Shown here: in pieces, positions 36,890 to 49,404 of the stretch | Numbering within the stretch: the first letter of the stretch is position 1 | Layout: every line of letters starts with the position of its first letter | Origin: Dioscorea cayenensis subsp. rotundata | Taxonomy: Eukaryota > Streptophyta > Magnoliopsida > Dioscoreales > Dioscoreaceae | DNA: 64,000 bases | Assembly (NCBI RefSeq): GCF_009730915.1 | Contig: NC_052488.1 | Span: 20,640,305 to 20,704,304, forward strand | Reading direction: 5' to 3' | Program-made: the position numbers and the translations under genes | The notes under the pieces: generated by a model | Seen by the model: only the letters and a program-made list of their open reading frames with translations | Database searches by the model: none | Told to the model about the DNA's origin: nothing

Positions 36890-38295
36890 TTAATTATGTG
36901 TATGCTTTGGAGAATGTCATGTGACGTGGAGAATGGTGTGGACGCGCCAAGTAATAGTATCACAGGACTAATCTTCAAATGATAAAATAGAAAATAATAC
37001 ATGCTGAAAGATTATGCAAAATTGAAAATGATGTTGCTATACTGTCAAGTAAATATTGAGAAGATGATGCGGATAAAGGGTGCATGTGGTGTAGACAATG
37101 ATATGGATGGTAAGTTCTTAGGAGATCAGTTAAATAATGCTTTTAAAAAAAATAAGTAAACCATCATTTTATTAAAAGCAAAAGGAACATAACAAGATTA
37201 AAATGCAAAAAAATGCAAACACCAAAGTAGAGCAACTGGGGTCTCTCATCAGCAGTGAGGCACTTAATACAACAAACAAGAAGGAAAAGAAGAAAAGTAG
37301 TTGGATCGGCGAAAACTTCAGTGGAGTCACAAGTCTGTCCAAGCTGATGGATGGAGTCCATTACTCTTGGACTATTATCGGGATCTACATCGCCAATGAT
37401 GTTTGCAACTCTAGCTTCGTTGAGTATTTGCCATTGAAGAGTCTGAGGTGAGGCCGTGGAAAACCAAGAAAGAAGCACAATGCTATTTTTTTCGTTTCAT
37501 ATTAATTGTTATATTTGACTTTTATACAAATATTAATATTGTCATTAAAGTTCATAAAATTTAAACAAAATTAGTAATAAAAATAATAATAATAATAGAA
37601 CTCTTAAAAACGACAATTAAAAAAAATATCAAATGTTACTGTTAATATGAAACGGATGGTTATTATGTAAAGTAGTTCTATTAATTATTCCACATCCTGA
37701 AATTGGAAGCTTTTTAATGAACTCATTAAATTCCCTACAACTAAAATGACAACAAGAAATAAATGATATTTAATTAATACAAAAAAAAGTTCCTTAAATT
37801 CTTTTACATTGAACCAACCAATATATTTGAGGGTAAACCAATATATTCCTCTGCACTGTATTTCCCACACCACAGTGTGGAATTCCTCAAGGTACTCATC
37901 TTTCACAGCTTCCTTTGGATCCAAGGTTCTCTCTTTCTCTTGCCTGTTTATTGTTAATTTAGGTGCAAGCATGGGAATTAGATTTCTGTTTATTTATTTA
38001 TTTAGATATCATTGCCATTTAAAAAAAAAAATTTACACACATATCTTGAAGGATTTATAGGTTGTGACTTTTTTTTAATAATTCCAATTCCATCATAAGA
38101 CTTTCATTAATGTTGAATTCTGTTTTATAATTAAATTGTGATTTTTTCTTTTCCTTTGATAAAATTAATTCAATTTTTATCATTAATTTGTATTTCTTTG
38201 TACTAAACACAAAGAAAACAACTATACTCTTTTCTGCTACAAATCAGTGACAACAGTGTCCTCCCCAATCCCCATCATTCAATCAGAAACACAGC
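36890..38295. other. Intergenic region upstream of GH17 pseudogene
   Basis: AT-rich, with no family-supported coding. A minus-strand frame at 37164-37478 includes CLTADERPQLLYFGVC and may be a retroelement or gene relic, but I could not place it. The glucanase promoter presumably lies in the last few hundred bases. Confidence 0.4.
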
Positions 38296-39969
38296 ATGGC
38301 ATCAACAAGGAATACACTCATCCTTCTCATCATCCTATCTATCCTCCTTCAACAAACAAAACATGCAGGTAATTAATTAAAATTTTTAATTAAACAACCA
38401 TCATATTATCCATTTTGTATTTAATTACAATTCCAAAACACAGGAAGCATTAGTGTTAATTATGGCTTAAATGGAGACAACCTCCCAAATCCTGCAACAG
38501 TGGTGCAACTCTTCAATTCTCATGGCATCCGAAAGCTAAGACTCTTTGCACCAAACCCTCAAGTCCAACAAAGCACTAGAAGGCACGAAACATATATGTA
38601 TCTCTTGGAGTAGCAAACGATGATCTAGCAAATCTAGCAGGAAGCCAAGCAGCAGCAAATGAATGGGTGAAAACCAACATCCTTCCATTCAGTATGTCAC
38701 AGTTGGCAATGAAGCCATTGTTGGGGTTGGACCAACCCAACTTGGGTCCCTTCTCATGTGTGGGTCACATGGATAAAGTAAATTAACTCACTTACCTTTC
38801 ACATATATATAAAATGAAGGAAAATAAATTTGATATAATAAAAAAAAGGAAAGAAGAAAGAAAATGAGAGTTTTTTGAGAGGTTGGTGGTCTTTCTTAAT
38901 CCTCTTACTCAAGAGAAGGTGTGACCCTAGTCGATTTGGCCCATCGACGCCTCCTTTAGTAACCTCTTCTTTATTTTCCTTTCAGTATTCCATCTTTCAT
39001 TACGATGTAATGCTAGTAAACTAACAATCGATTACTCTTAATGCGTATGTGATCCTCTCAGTGTATGACAGCTGTATTAGAAGCTGATCATTCAGAATCC
39101 CATTATTATTGTATAAGTGGAAGATCAGAGGACATCAAGTGTCTGTGGTATTTTTCCCCTCGTTTTGAGAGGTTTTCCACATTTTTTTTCTTTATGCCCT
39201 CCATGTGTTTGATGAATTTCCCCTATGAGTGGTCTCACTTGTTTTAGGTGAACTTTGTTTGCACAAAGGAAGTAATCGAGATACACAATGTATCCCGACA
39301 AGAGCCATCCCAGGACCAAACTCTCAGCAAGTTGCACCAACCATGAGAAACATCAAAACTGCATTAAACTCTGTAGGACTGAGTCAAATCATGGTTACAA
39401 CAGTGATAGCAAACACTGCACTCTCTTTTTCATTCCCACCATCTCAAGGTGCATTTTCAGCTGAAGCCACTCCTGCCATAACTGCAGTGCTGCAATTTCT
39501 TAATGAATAGGAAGAGCCAAACAGAGTTCTCATGGTGAATGTTTATCCATACTTTGCTCTTGTTGCTGATCCTCAGCATGTGACACTAGAGTATGCACAG
39601 TTTACAGCACATGGAACTATGGTTCATGATTATGGATTGGAGTACCAGAACTTGTTTGATGCTATGGTGGATGCTTTTTATGCAGCAATGGAGAATGTTG
39701 GAGGGAGGAGTGTGGGGATTGCTGTGTCTGAAACTGGATGGCCAAATGGAGGGCAGAGTGGAATCACAAGCCCAGTTTTGGCTGAGACTTATAATCAGAA
39801 ACTCATTGATCATGTTAAGAATAATGGAACTCCAAAAAGGCCAAGTTATGTGATGGATGTGTTCATCTTTGCTATGTTTAATGAGAACCAGAAGACACCT
39901 GGAGTTGAGCAGTGCTTTGGCTTGTTTTATCCTAATGGCCAACCAGTTTACTCAATTGCTTTTACTTAG
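38296..39969 (+). pseudogene. GH17 endo-beta-1,3-glucanase pseudogene interrupted by a solo LTR
   Basis: GH17 enzymes are secreted and hydrolyse callose or fungal glucan. Exon 1 (38296-38368) encodes a signal peptide (MASTRNTLILLIILSILLQQ...). The intron ends at 38443, and exon 2 opens with GSISVNYGLNGDNLPNP, the family start. Frame is lost near 38577 and again near 38693. YVTVGNEAI, holding the proton-donor Glu, then runs into a 585-bp copia solo LTR at 38719. After it come PGPNSQQVAPTMRNI, an internal TAG at about 39508, MVNVYPYF, and the nucleophile motif VSETGWPNGG, ending YSIAFT with a stop at 39967-39969. Removing the insert and one target copy restores the reading EAIPGPN at the junction, so it entered within a coding exon. 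Several independent lesions make it a clear pseudogene. Confidence 0.93.
38719..39303 (+). mobile_element. Ty1/copia-type solo LTR
   Basis: Inserted in a glucanase exon. It begins tgttggggttgg, as copia LTRs often do, and is flanked by a perfect 5-bp duplication gccat (38714-38718 and 39304-39308). It contains a TATA-like catatatataaaatg (about 38800) and the copia LTR hallmark tttttcccctcgttttgag followed by aggttttccac (about 39150-39180). No internal retrotransposon genes are present, so it is a solo LTR left by LTR-LTR recombination. The 3' end reads acaaga rather than the canonical ca. Confidence 0.85.
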
Positions 39970-40255
39970 TTTTGTTTTTTTCTTTCTCTGTAGTGGAGAT
40001 TGATTTTATCATGGATGATGGATGTCATCCTGAGATAATTTATATGCTAAATGAAGTTTGATATTACAGTGTGATGCTAGTGATTTCTTTGATCATATAT
40101 ATATATATATCCTCAATTGCTTTTACTTAGGTTTTTTTTTCTTTCACTGTAGTGGAGATTGATTTTATTATGAATGTCATCCTGAGATAATTTATATGCT
40201 AATGAAGTTTGATATTACAGTGCGATGCCAGTGATTTCTTTGATCATATATATCC
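39955..40255. repeat. Tandem duplication of glucanase 3' end
   Basis: The sequence from the last glucanase codons (attgcttttacttag) through gtagtggagattgattttat, cctgagataatttatatgct and gtgatttctttgatcatata occurs twice, starting near 39955 and 40113. The copies differ by small deletions and a TA run. Confidence 0.9.
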
Positions 40256-40372
40256 TCATTTTGATGATTAGTGTATCTTTTGTTAGATTAGTGTTTTGGT
40301 TTGCCATTAAAGTATGGAATGATAATTTTATTTTATTTATTTATTTGTTAATTTTATTAAGCTCTTGATATG

Positions 40373-40914
40373 AGGTTGTTTGGATTGGCTTCCTAGAAGC
40401 CCATAAGCACTTTTTTATAAGTTAAGCATTTTTGGATGGAAAAAAAAAAATATATTTGTATTAGCTTTTCTGCAAAAGCAGAAGTTGTTAAAAAATTCCA
40501 AATTATGTTTTTTTTTTCCAAAGTTGGTAAAGAGGTGCTTTTGAAGAAAAAACACTTCTAAAAAACTGTTTTTGGGTGTTCCTTGTTTGGGTTAGTTTAA
40601 AAAAAAAAAGTGTTTTTTTTAAGTTATAGAAGCACTTTTTTTTAAAAAAAGTGCTTTTGAGAGTAAGTTAAGTGCTTTTTAGTATTTTATATTTGGATAA
40701 GTTAATGTAAAAGTACTTTTACATGTGTGAAGTTGTTTGGATGTAAATTTTTAAAAGGGCATTTAGGGGTGGCAAATTATTAAAGTGGACATTCATTGAT
40801 TTTTCATTGAGTTATTATTATACATTGCTATTAATAATGATAATGAAAACATTAATGATAATAATAATTATAATAATAATGATGATGATAATAATAATAA
40901 TAATAATAATAATA

Positions 40915-40953
<39 letters not shown>

Positions 40954-41656
40954 GTCATGTTTGTTGTTGTTTAATAAGCTAGGACTAAGGGCATTAATTT
41001 GTTTAATTATTGAGGGTAAACTGGTAATTTACAACACCCAAAAACAGTTTTTTAGAAGTGCTTTTTCACCTCTTACTAGCTTTTGAAAAAAAAGCTGAAT
41101 TTGTGTTTTTTTAACAACTTCTGCTTTTGCAGAAAAACTAATACAAACATCTTTTCTTCCATCCAAAAGTGCTTAATTTGTAAAAAAAGTGTCTTTGGGC
41201 TTCTTAGAAGTCAATCCAAAACAACCCTCGTAAATTACAAGTTTATCTTCAACAATTAAACAAATTAATGCCCTTAGTCCTAGCTTATTAAACAACAACA
41301 AACATGACTATAACAATAGTAATTATAATTATTATTATAATCATAATACACTAAGTTATTTAAATAATAATAATAATAATATAATAATAATAATAATAAT
41401 AATAATGGTAATTATAGCAATATATAATAATAACTCAATGAATGCCCACTTTAGTAGTAATTAGTCATTCCTAAAAACCCTTTTAAAAACCCACATCTAA
41501 ACAACTTCACACATATAAAAGTACTTTTATATTAGTTTACCCAAACATAAAATACTAAAAAACACTTAACTTACTCTCAAAAGCACTTTTAAAAAAAAAT
41601 GCTTCTACAACTTAAAAAAAAAAGCCCTTTTTTTAAAAAGCTAATCTAAACAAGGT
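40373..41656. repeat. Overlapping inverted repeats in A-B-A'-B' order
   Basis: Block A (about 40373-40580) is the inverse of A' (about 41033-41228); for example gcaaaagcagaagttgtt versus aacaacttctgcttttgc. Block B (about 40581-41032) is the inverse of B' (about 41229-41656); for example ctaggactaagggcattaat versus attaatgcccttagtcctag. B and B' carry (AAT)n/(ATT)n cores. Both A and B start with tgtttggrttrg-like ends, so they may be two related MITEs. Nothing codes for protein. Confidence 0.85.
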
Positions 41657-41841
41657 CTAGATTATTTTAATCACTGTATACAAAAACAGAGATAGGATGT
41701 GTTAGCATGTGCTTATCTTATTTTACCTATTCTAGTTTATATATATATATATGATTAAGTATAAAGTTAATAACTTGATATAGCATATTAAATATTAAAA
41801 AAACGATCATTGTATAATCGAAATTTAAAATTTTTTTTATG

Positions 41842-41844
<3 letters not shown>

Positions 41845-41888
<44 letters not shown>
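41845..41888. repeat. (AAT)n microsatellite
   Basis: Perfect triplet run of about 14 units. Confidence 0.95.
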
Positions 41889-41889
<1 letters not shown>

Positions 41890-42002
41890 GATCAAAACCA
41901 TACGGTCCATACCCAATGGTAAAATGACCAATAACCTCTTGGTCTTTTGACATTTGGGTCCTCAATACATAGGTGAAATCACAAATTTGATTTTTCGCTG
42001 CT

Positions 42003-42627
42003 GCAACCAATATTTTGAAACCTGAGTTCAACCTAAACTCGCTAGGCAACTGGATCAAATTATATAAAAACTTGGGGTAAAGTGTTGACTCAATTGACTT
42101 GGCAAATTACCTAGTGAACTAGTCGAATTGGGTCAACCAGTTATATTATTATATATTTAAAGTTAAAACTTTAATAAATAATAAATATATAAGGATGGGG
42201 TTATATATAAAATTTGCTTTAAAATCAAAACTACATGATTTTTAGTTTTATTTATTAGATTGTATTGGAAAACTTAAAAAGTTTGTATTGTGTTACTTTT
42301 TATGTATTATGTTGTGTTTTATTTGAAGTTGTATTTTAAATTATATTAGATCATTATGAGTTGGATTTTGTTTAGGGTATTAAATTAATATTTATAAATT
42401 ATAAGAAAACTATTTGTTTGTTGAACTTTTGTATTGTTGTTTTTTTAATTTTAGTAATTTATAATATATTATTTTTTATATTTATATATAATTTAATTTA
42501 TAAAAAAAATATATTATTGTTTATTACAAGATCAACCCTGGTTTGACCCTATTCGACCTCTGATCCATGACCCACACCAATCTTTCCGAGTCATACCTCC
42601 TAGTTGGGTTTCAAAATATTGGCCGCA
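42003..42627. mobile_element. MITE with about 20-bp terminal inverted repeats
   Basis: The left end reads gcaaccaatattttgaaacc; the right end, on the minus strand, reads gcggccaatattttgaaacc. Between them are 590 bp of AT-rich non-coding DNA with tgactcaattgact and gggtcaaccag near the left and ggtttgaccctattcgacc near the right. The length and lack of genes fit a non-autonomous DNA element. The superfamily is unresolved. Confidence 0.75.
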
Positions 42628-43477
42628 ACATAAGAGCATGTGGTATAATTAAAAAACTTGTGTATGTCCTTGACATATGGTTTAGTAATTTTTTTTTTAT
42701 ATTTACCATATATAAATATATTTGAAGACATGTAGTCATGTTGAGTTCTGGAATAATATTAAAGTTATATAATTTTATTTACGTTGAAGATTCATGTATT
42801 TTTTATTGTTTTTATTTTTGTTATATTTTAAAATTTATTATGATATAAGAAATGTCGGTCATGGAAATCCTAACCATCTGAGACCTGATGTACATTTCTG
42901 CAACCTTCTTGTGCAATTTGGATATTACTGGGGAGCATGGAATTTTCCAGTTTTATGGGAAATTAAAGAAGCGGTAAAAACAATAATTAATGAAGAGATG
43001 GAAAATTCATTGTGTATATGATGAACATCTAGTACTACATGCAAAGCAGTAAAAAAATAATGGTTCAGTATTTCAGTGGTAGTACCGTGAACAGTAGTTT
43101 TATGTGAAGGACTGAAGAGCATCCAAATAATTATAAGAGACTCATTATAAGGACCAAAAACCCATCTGCTTCACCGCTTAGCAGTATGTGAGTTAAAATT
43201 TTAAATTATTTGGTTTTGGAAAAGGCCTCCTTTTTATTTTATTTTCCTCATTATTTTTAAGTATTGATTTTATGACAACCACTACATATTACAGTAAATT
43301 GTTATATGGCAATAGATGAGCATATACATGATTAAGCAAACCCAGAGTGAGATATTGTTCATGATACTGTTTAAATGGGTATTGGATGAATCCTCTACGA
43401 GAGAAATCGTATTCGTTCTCTTCAAAGTTGCATAGAAAAAAAGATTTATTTGTTGACGAACTTTTATTACCCCATGC

Positions 43478-43786
43478 AGGGAGGCCTTGCAATGGCTTTT
43501 ACATAGAGGGTTTGATTCTATTGAGCTGGAGTTGGATTCCAAGATAGTAGTGGAGAGTCTACATTGCAAATCCATGGATCTAAGTTCTATGCCGCTTATA
43601 ATTTTGGGTGATTGCTTATCTCTATTGTCTTGTTTGAATGTTGTGAGTGTTATTTTTGTCAAAGGGTCAGCTAACCAAAGTGCCCATATTTTGACACAGG
43701 CTTTTGTTCTCGGCACTGACTGTATGGAGTGGCTTAATATCCCTTCAAATTTCCTATTATATGTTTTGCATGCTAATTTAAGTTGA
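43478..43786 (+). pseudogene. RNase H-like (RVT_3-type) domain fragment
   Basis: Translation REALQWLLHRGFDSIELELD and KIVVESL (43478-43560), later VIFVKGSANQSAHILTQ and CMEWLNIPSNF, matches the plant RNase H-like domain common at the C-terminus of LINE-derived proteins and in related host genes. That domain is about 120 residues; this fragment has about 100 and no start codon. A gcag acceptor-like site precedes it, so it could be an exon of a decayed gene. No reverse transcriptase is nearby, so a LINE remnant is the simplest reading. Confidence 0.65.
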
Positions 43787-44983
43787 ATGCTTTTCGGTCT
43801 TTCAAAAAAGAAAAAAATATCTTAGGGTTAATGAGCTACTTACTACAATGGATGTATTTTTATACCTATTTATCTCTCGACAAATTTATTGTCAATATAT
43901 ATAGAGTGATAAATTATAATTCGAAAGTGATAAATATTAACAATTTTATATAGAGTTTTATCTTCGTTGACATAAAATTATTTAAATTTAACTGATAAAA
44001 TTATAATGAAAAAGACGTCGTTGGCCTTAAAAAATACTGAGAAAATAAGAGAAAAATGTCATATAAATCAGCACATGCCTAAAACATTTAAGGCATAGCT
44101 GAATATTTCAACTATGGTTATATTAAAAATCTTTATTTCTCAAAGTGGTTTCGTATCCATTATTTTCAATGAATATCTTTTATTCTTATAGTTTTCTACA
44201 ACTTCAATCATAGCAACAATATATTTTGAAAACTTCAAAAGTATAAAACACTTTTTAAAAAATTTCAAAAAATAAAAAAAAAGTTTCAAATGAATACATC
44301 ACCTCTAATTTTTAATTTATAGTTTCTTTTAAGACGCTGCATCACCCAAACAAATATTCAACACTTTATCTTTCTTTTTTAGTTACATAATAATAAATCA
44401 ATTACAGCACTAAAAAAAATTAAAAAAAATTCTAATTCTACTGAAGGAAAACCTGATCACCTCCTGGCAAAACAAACAAACAAAACAAACTTAAATTCAG
44501 AGAACAAAGTACAACACTAATTAACACACCAATCAAAAACCAAACCAATCTGAATCAACATTTGAGTTAATTCAAGTCTCAATGATTCACTGTAACAAAA
44601 CTCAAACCATTTCTGGGAAACCAACTCTACCTAATATTTCCCTTAAACTGAGATCAAAAGATACCCAGCTGCAGATATCCAGGCGCATAAATGAATGAGT
44701 GAATGAGTAGTGAGCCATGAAAGCCTAGCTAGACTTTGACACTTGACAACAACAAAAAAAGAAAAAAAAAGAAAGCACAACAATATATATATATAAATGT
44801 ATGAAGAGATATACATATATAGTATTAACATAGCCCACACACAAACACACACCTCGGGAAGCCAAAATCCAATCCAAGTCATGAGTCCACCCCCAGATTT
44901 AAGCCTGCCCAAAGCTCCCCCTACAAATGCCTAGAGAGATGAATCCAAGAAAAAGACATCCCATGCAGACCTTACAAACAGAG

Positions 44984-45014
<31 letters not shown>

Positions 45015-46870
45015 GAGAAATAATCTTGGCACAACATTCAAAGCACTCACTGTCTTCTCTTATCTCTTTGTTCTTAGCTATCAATACTAGCCAACCACTA
45101 GGCTTTGTACTTGTACGTAATATATACACATATTATATATGAATATAATTATTAAATACATGTCTCTATCTCTTTCTACTGCAACATGTCTGTTTCCTCT
45201 CTTATGCATGCCATGACTTGACCTGTTTCTGCAGCGCTTCTTTCTTCACAATACTCGTGAGCAAAATGCAGCAGGTGCATGGGATACAAACACATCACTG
45301 CATGGCATGTCAAGTATCAAAACACTTTATTTTACTTTTTATATTGTTTTACTTCTGGTATGAGTTATGACATCCTGAGAATACATTACTGCATGTGGTT
45401 TTGTCTGCATGGGAATATAATATATTACATAATATATATATATATGTATATTTATATAATCAGTGCTTGTACTTGGAATTGAGGGTCCATATTGTCTCTT
45501 AATCCTGATGCAAGGACTGAAGGTGAACAATGGTTGTTGTTTATGCTGTTACTGTTGATGAGCATGAAAAGCTAATTAGCTTTTAGATAAACACATATAA
45601 TTCACCATGTTGCTCTTGCATGAGTGCTGTATTAATGCATGGTTTTTTTCATTTGTTTGGAATTGATTGTGGGGGTGCGTCAACCTCTCAAATCTCTGGA
45701 TATGAGTGATTGATTACTGACTTAAAGTGAGTGATTTCCACTCCAACTTCCTTCTGCCGCATCATCAGTGGTTTATTATGTTCCCACACAGTTCATTTAG
45801 GATCTAGATCATGGCATTAGTACTGTAATATGTTCTTTTTTGTTATTTGTAACCGGACGTTAGTGATAAAACTGTTATTTTTTTATTTTATATAATAACA
45901 AAGTTTTTTTTATCCCTGCGGTCATGTCAGATCATGACATTAGATCTTTTAGTTTTTTTTTACTTTTTTAATAAAATTTACTTACATTGCTCTATGCGGT
46001 GCATTTAATAAAAAAAAAAACAACAGAAAATTTACCTTTTGCACTGTATTATTTGTTAACTATAAAGAAGTTTCCTAGACTCTTCCATGTGAGATGTGAT
46101 AGAATTATTATTTTTATTTATTTATTTATTTATTTATTTCAGTTGCTATAAAATATCCAGCTTCTATGCCCTCGTGCATGGCACGTGACAACATTCACTC
46201 CCAACAAACGACACGTTCAGCCATTCAACATAACACGTAGGCGGTGAAACTCAAAACCCTAACCCTAATGGCAGGTCTGTAATTATCACCAACCTTTTAT
46301 CTCCATCATAATTATATATATATATATAAAAAAACCAAGAGAAAGAAAGAGAGAAGCAGCAGCTGAGCTGAGAGCCCTCCTGCTACGACCTGCAAGACGT
46401 ATCTATGATGGCTGGTGAAATGGAACGAAAACCAAGGCACCTCCAAAAGCCCAGACGTGGGAAAGAGTGCAACCATGGAGATAATAAAGCACACACAAAC
46501 ATTAACACACTACAATAACAAAATCCACAGAGAGAGAGAGAGAGAGAAAAAGAATAAATAAATAACAAAGGAGTGAGCTACTTCCCTACTACTACTTCTA
46601 CTCCTCTCTCTACTCCCCTACTCATGATATTTCATATAAGAACCATTCAAAAGGTATAACCAAAACCAAAGCTCATTCATATTCATATGCATATTCACAC
46701 ACACACACAGATACACACATAACATATAATACATATACATGCATGTAGTATGGTTTTGGTTTTTTAGCCTTGGAGTCTGAGCTTGGGATGCATTTGAGAC
46801 GTTGAGAGCTCCTCATCATTCCCACCCTGCCTTGGTTTTTGTGGTCTCTATCTCTCTTCTCTTCACTCTT
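43787..46870. other. Intergenic and 5' region of the AIL gene
   Basis: No supported coding sequence. Contains (GAAA)n at about 44986-45015, TA runs near 45429-45445, (TTTA)n at about 46109-46138 and (CA)n near 46695. The last 550 bp are purine-rich (aagagaaagaaagagagaag from 46336, agagagagagagagaga near 46531), as in many plant 5' leaders. Confidence 0.5.
46312..46330 (+). promoter_or_regulatory. Candidate TATA region for the AIL gene
   Basis: A tatatatatatataaaa tract sits just upstream of the purine-rich leader and about 550 bp before the start codon. Placement is by sequence look only; TA repeats are common in this window. Confidence 0.3.
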
Positions 46871-49404
46871 ATGGATATGAGTAGCTGGTTGGGATTCTCT
46901 CTTTCACCTCTCAGAGCTGCCTCCTCTAAGGAACACACTTCCTGTTATGGAGAAGAAGAAGAAGCTGCTGCAGCTCATGCTCATGCTCATGCTGCAGCTC
47001 AAGTTCCTTTTGGTGCCATGCCTCTCCGTTCTGATGGTTCTGTTTGTCTACTTGAACCTCCTTTCAGGACTCCTTGTCATGGTGAAGAAATACATAAAAA
47101 ACTTAATTTCATCTTGTTCTTCAAAGAGAAAGTTGTGTGTTTTTGTTTTCTTTAGTTTTGAGGTTTTGTATATATATTTTTTTTAATATTAGAATGGAGA
47201 TATGGTGCAACAAGCTCTGGAAACCAGGTGGAAAACAAAGGACCAAAGCTGGAAGACTTCTTGGGTCATGGCTACACTGAGAACAGCAATGAAATCTATT
47301 ACCATAACTCAAATAGTTACAGAATCAATGTCAACATGCCACCTTCTTTCAGTCCTGCAGAAACTGAAGCTAGAGAAGACACTCAAACTCCATACCATGT
47401 TATCCACTCCAACTTCCATCACCGTCCCAATATTCTCTTATCAAACACCAACCCAAACACTCATCCAAATCCACTCTACAACCTTGGGTTTGATGGTGGT
47501 GCAACTTCTCTGTCTGGGTTCAAGTGTTGGCTCAGGCAACATCATTACACGCCGGAGAAGACCGCCGGAGAGTCACCTGAATGCAACGTTCAATCACTTA
47601 GCCTCTCTGTCAACCACGGTGCTCTGCCTGGGTCTAATGATCAAGCTATTATCACATCATCGTCATCATCATCATCATCTTTACTGGTTGATGGCCGGAA
47701 ACGTTCTATGGCTAAGTCCACAAGCAGAGAACCAGCTGCCCGGAAATCCATTGAAACTTTTGGTCAGAGAACATCACAGTATAGAGGAGTCACTAGGTTG
47801 GTTTATACTTTATATCATCAATACTCTTTTCTTGTACTAATTTAGAATTCAGCATCAAACTTTACTCTTCTCTTTTCTTCTTTCTAGGCATAGATGGACA
47901 GGGAGATATGAAGCACACTTGTGGGATAACAGTTGTAGAAAAGAAGGTCAAACCAGGAAAGGAAGACAGGGTAAGTGATAAGATACCATTTTATTGTTGT
48001 ATATATTTTGTTGTCTTTAGATCTTTTATCATCAAATCTAACTTGTTCTTTTCTTGATTTTCTTGAATCTTCGCAACTGCACTTGGACAGTATACTTAGG
48101 TATGAGAAGAATATGAGTCTCTATTAATTCATTGTGGAACCATGGTTTTGTCCTGAAATACAACTTAACTTAAAATGTTTCTTTTGATTATAGGTGGGTA
48201 TGATAAGGAGGAGAAGGCTGCAAGAGCATATGACTTAGCTGCACTGAAGTACTGGGGACCAACAACAAACATAAACTTTCCAGTAAATTAAGCTCTCCCT
48301 AATTTTGCTTTCATTAAGTAAAGTGATCATTGTGTCCTTGTGTTGTGATTTTTTGCTGTGTGTATGTAGCTAAGCACATATGAGAAGGAGTTGGAGGAGA
48401 TGAAGCACATGACAAGGCAGGAGTTTGTTGCAAACCTGAGGAGGTGAATCCAAATTTGTAATCATCACACTGCTTTCATCTTCCATCATGTTATAACTGT
48501 GGTTTTTGATTGATCATTCAGGAAAAGCAGTGGTTTCTCAAGAGGTGCATCTATGTACAGAGGAGTGACTAGGTCCTGTCAATGCCTCCTTTAGTATTGA
48601 GCCTACTTTTGTATTTACTACTTTGCAGCTTTTGTCATCAATGCACAGTGATACCTTTCACAACCTCATGTTCCTTCTCTCTCTCTCTCTCTCTCTATTT
48701 CTCTTTTCCCCCCTGTATCTTGTCTTTACTGTTGACTCTCTTCTTCATGCAGGCATCATCAACATGGAAGATGGCAAGCAAGAATTGGCAGGGTGGCTGG
48801 CAATAAGGACTTGTATCTTGGCACATTCAGTGAGTGCCATTCCTTTTCATTTCATGGTTTGCAAATTTATAATTCTAATCAAACTGAATTCTTATATATA
48901 TAAATTTCAGGCACTCAAGAAGAAGCTGCAGAAGCATATGACATTGCTGCAATAAAATTCAGAGGACTTAGTGCAGTGACAAACTTTGACATTAGCAAGT
49001 ATGATGTTAAGCGCATTTGTTCCAGCACACACCTTATTGGTAGTGATCTCGCCAAGCGATCTCCAAAGGATGCTGAATTGCAGCCAACTGAACCACCCTC
49101 CAGAGCATCAGGAATCACAAACTCAAACACTGATATAAATGATTTTTCAGACATGCAAATGATCTATCACAACAAGGTTGAACCTCAACTGAGTCAATTG
49201 CAGCCTGATATAACACCCTCAATAGTGAACACAACCAAGCATGAAAGCCCAAGAAACAGTGACTATGGAGATTACTCTCCTGGACTTTATTATGGAAATG
49301 GTGGCATGAATTGGATGGTACCAGTGCCAGCAAGTGCCCGGCCTCCTCCGGCCGGGTTTCCGGTTGTTCATCAGCTACCTATGTTTGCACCCTGGACTGA
49401 CTGA
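46871..49404 (+). CDS. AIL: AINTEGUMENTA-like (AIL/ANT clade) AP2-domain transcription factor
   Basis: Nuclear DNA-binding factor; the clade promotes cell division and organ growth. Exons by GT-AG and frame: 46871-47081, 47193-47796, 47888-47970, 48091-48099, 48194-48282, 48370-48443, 48522-48572, 48753-48829 and 48911-49404 (1692 nt, 563 aa). Starts [13 protein letters not shown]; a second ATG is two codons on. WLGFSLSP and PKLEDFLG are ANT-clade motifs. AP2 repeat 1 (about 266-332) runs from [19 protein letters not shown] to NINFP and has the 10-residue insertion around [12 protein letters not shown]. The linker is [20 protein letters not shown]; repeat 2 (about 368-425) runs from [18 protein letters not shown] to AVTNFD. 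A Ser-rich run precedes repeat 1. Ends [12 protein letters not shown]. The gene looks intact. Which AIL paralogue it is cannot be settled here. Confidence 0.95.
48091..48099 (+). other. 9-nt microexon (VYL) of the AIL gene
   Basis: The exon tatacttag lies between a gacag acceptor and a gtatga donor. With phase-1 flanks it supplies VYL and the first base of the next Gly, so the protein reads RQVYLGGYDKEE. Without it the AP2 fold would lack its central strand. AP2/ANT-family genes are known for this tiny conserved exon. Confidence 0.92.

Noticed and set aside
37164-37478. Minus-strand 104-codon frame ending in a hydrophobic tail
   Set aside because: Could be a retroelement or gene relic (CLTADERPQLLYFGVC), but I could not tie it to a family, so no feature was assigned.
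46140-46300. Possible microRNA or uORF signals upstream of AIL (ctaaccctaa, cacgtgaca words)
   Set aside because: No hairpin or known plant microRNA sequence found; aaccctaaccctaa is too short to call telomere-like.
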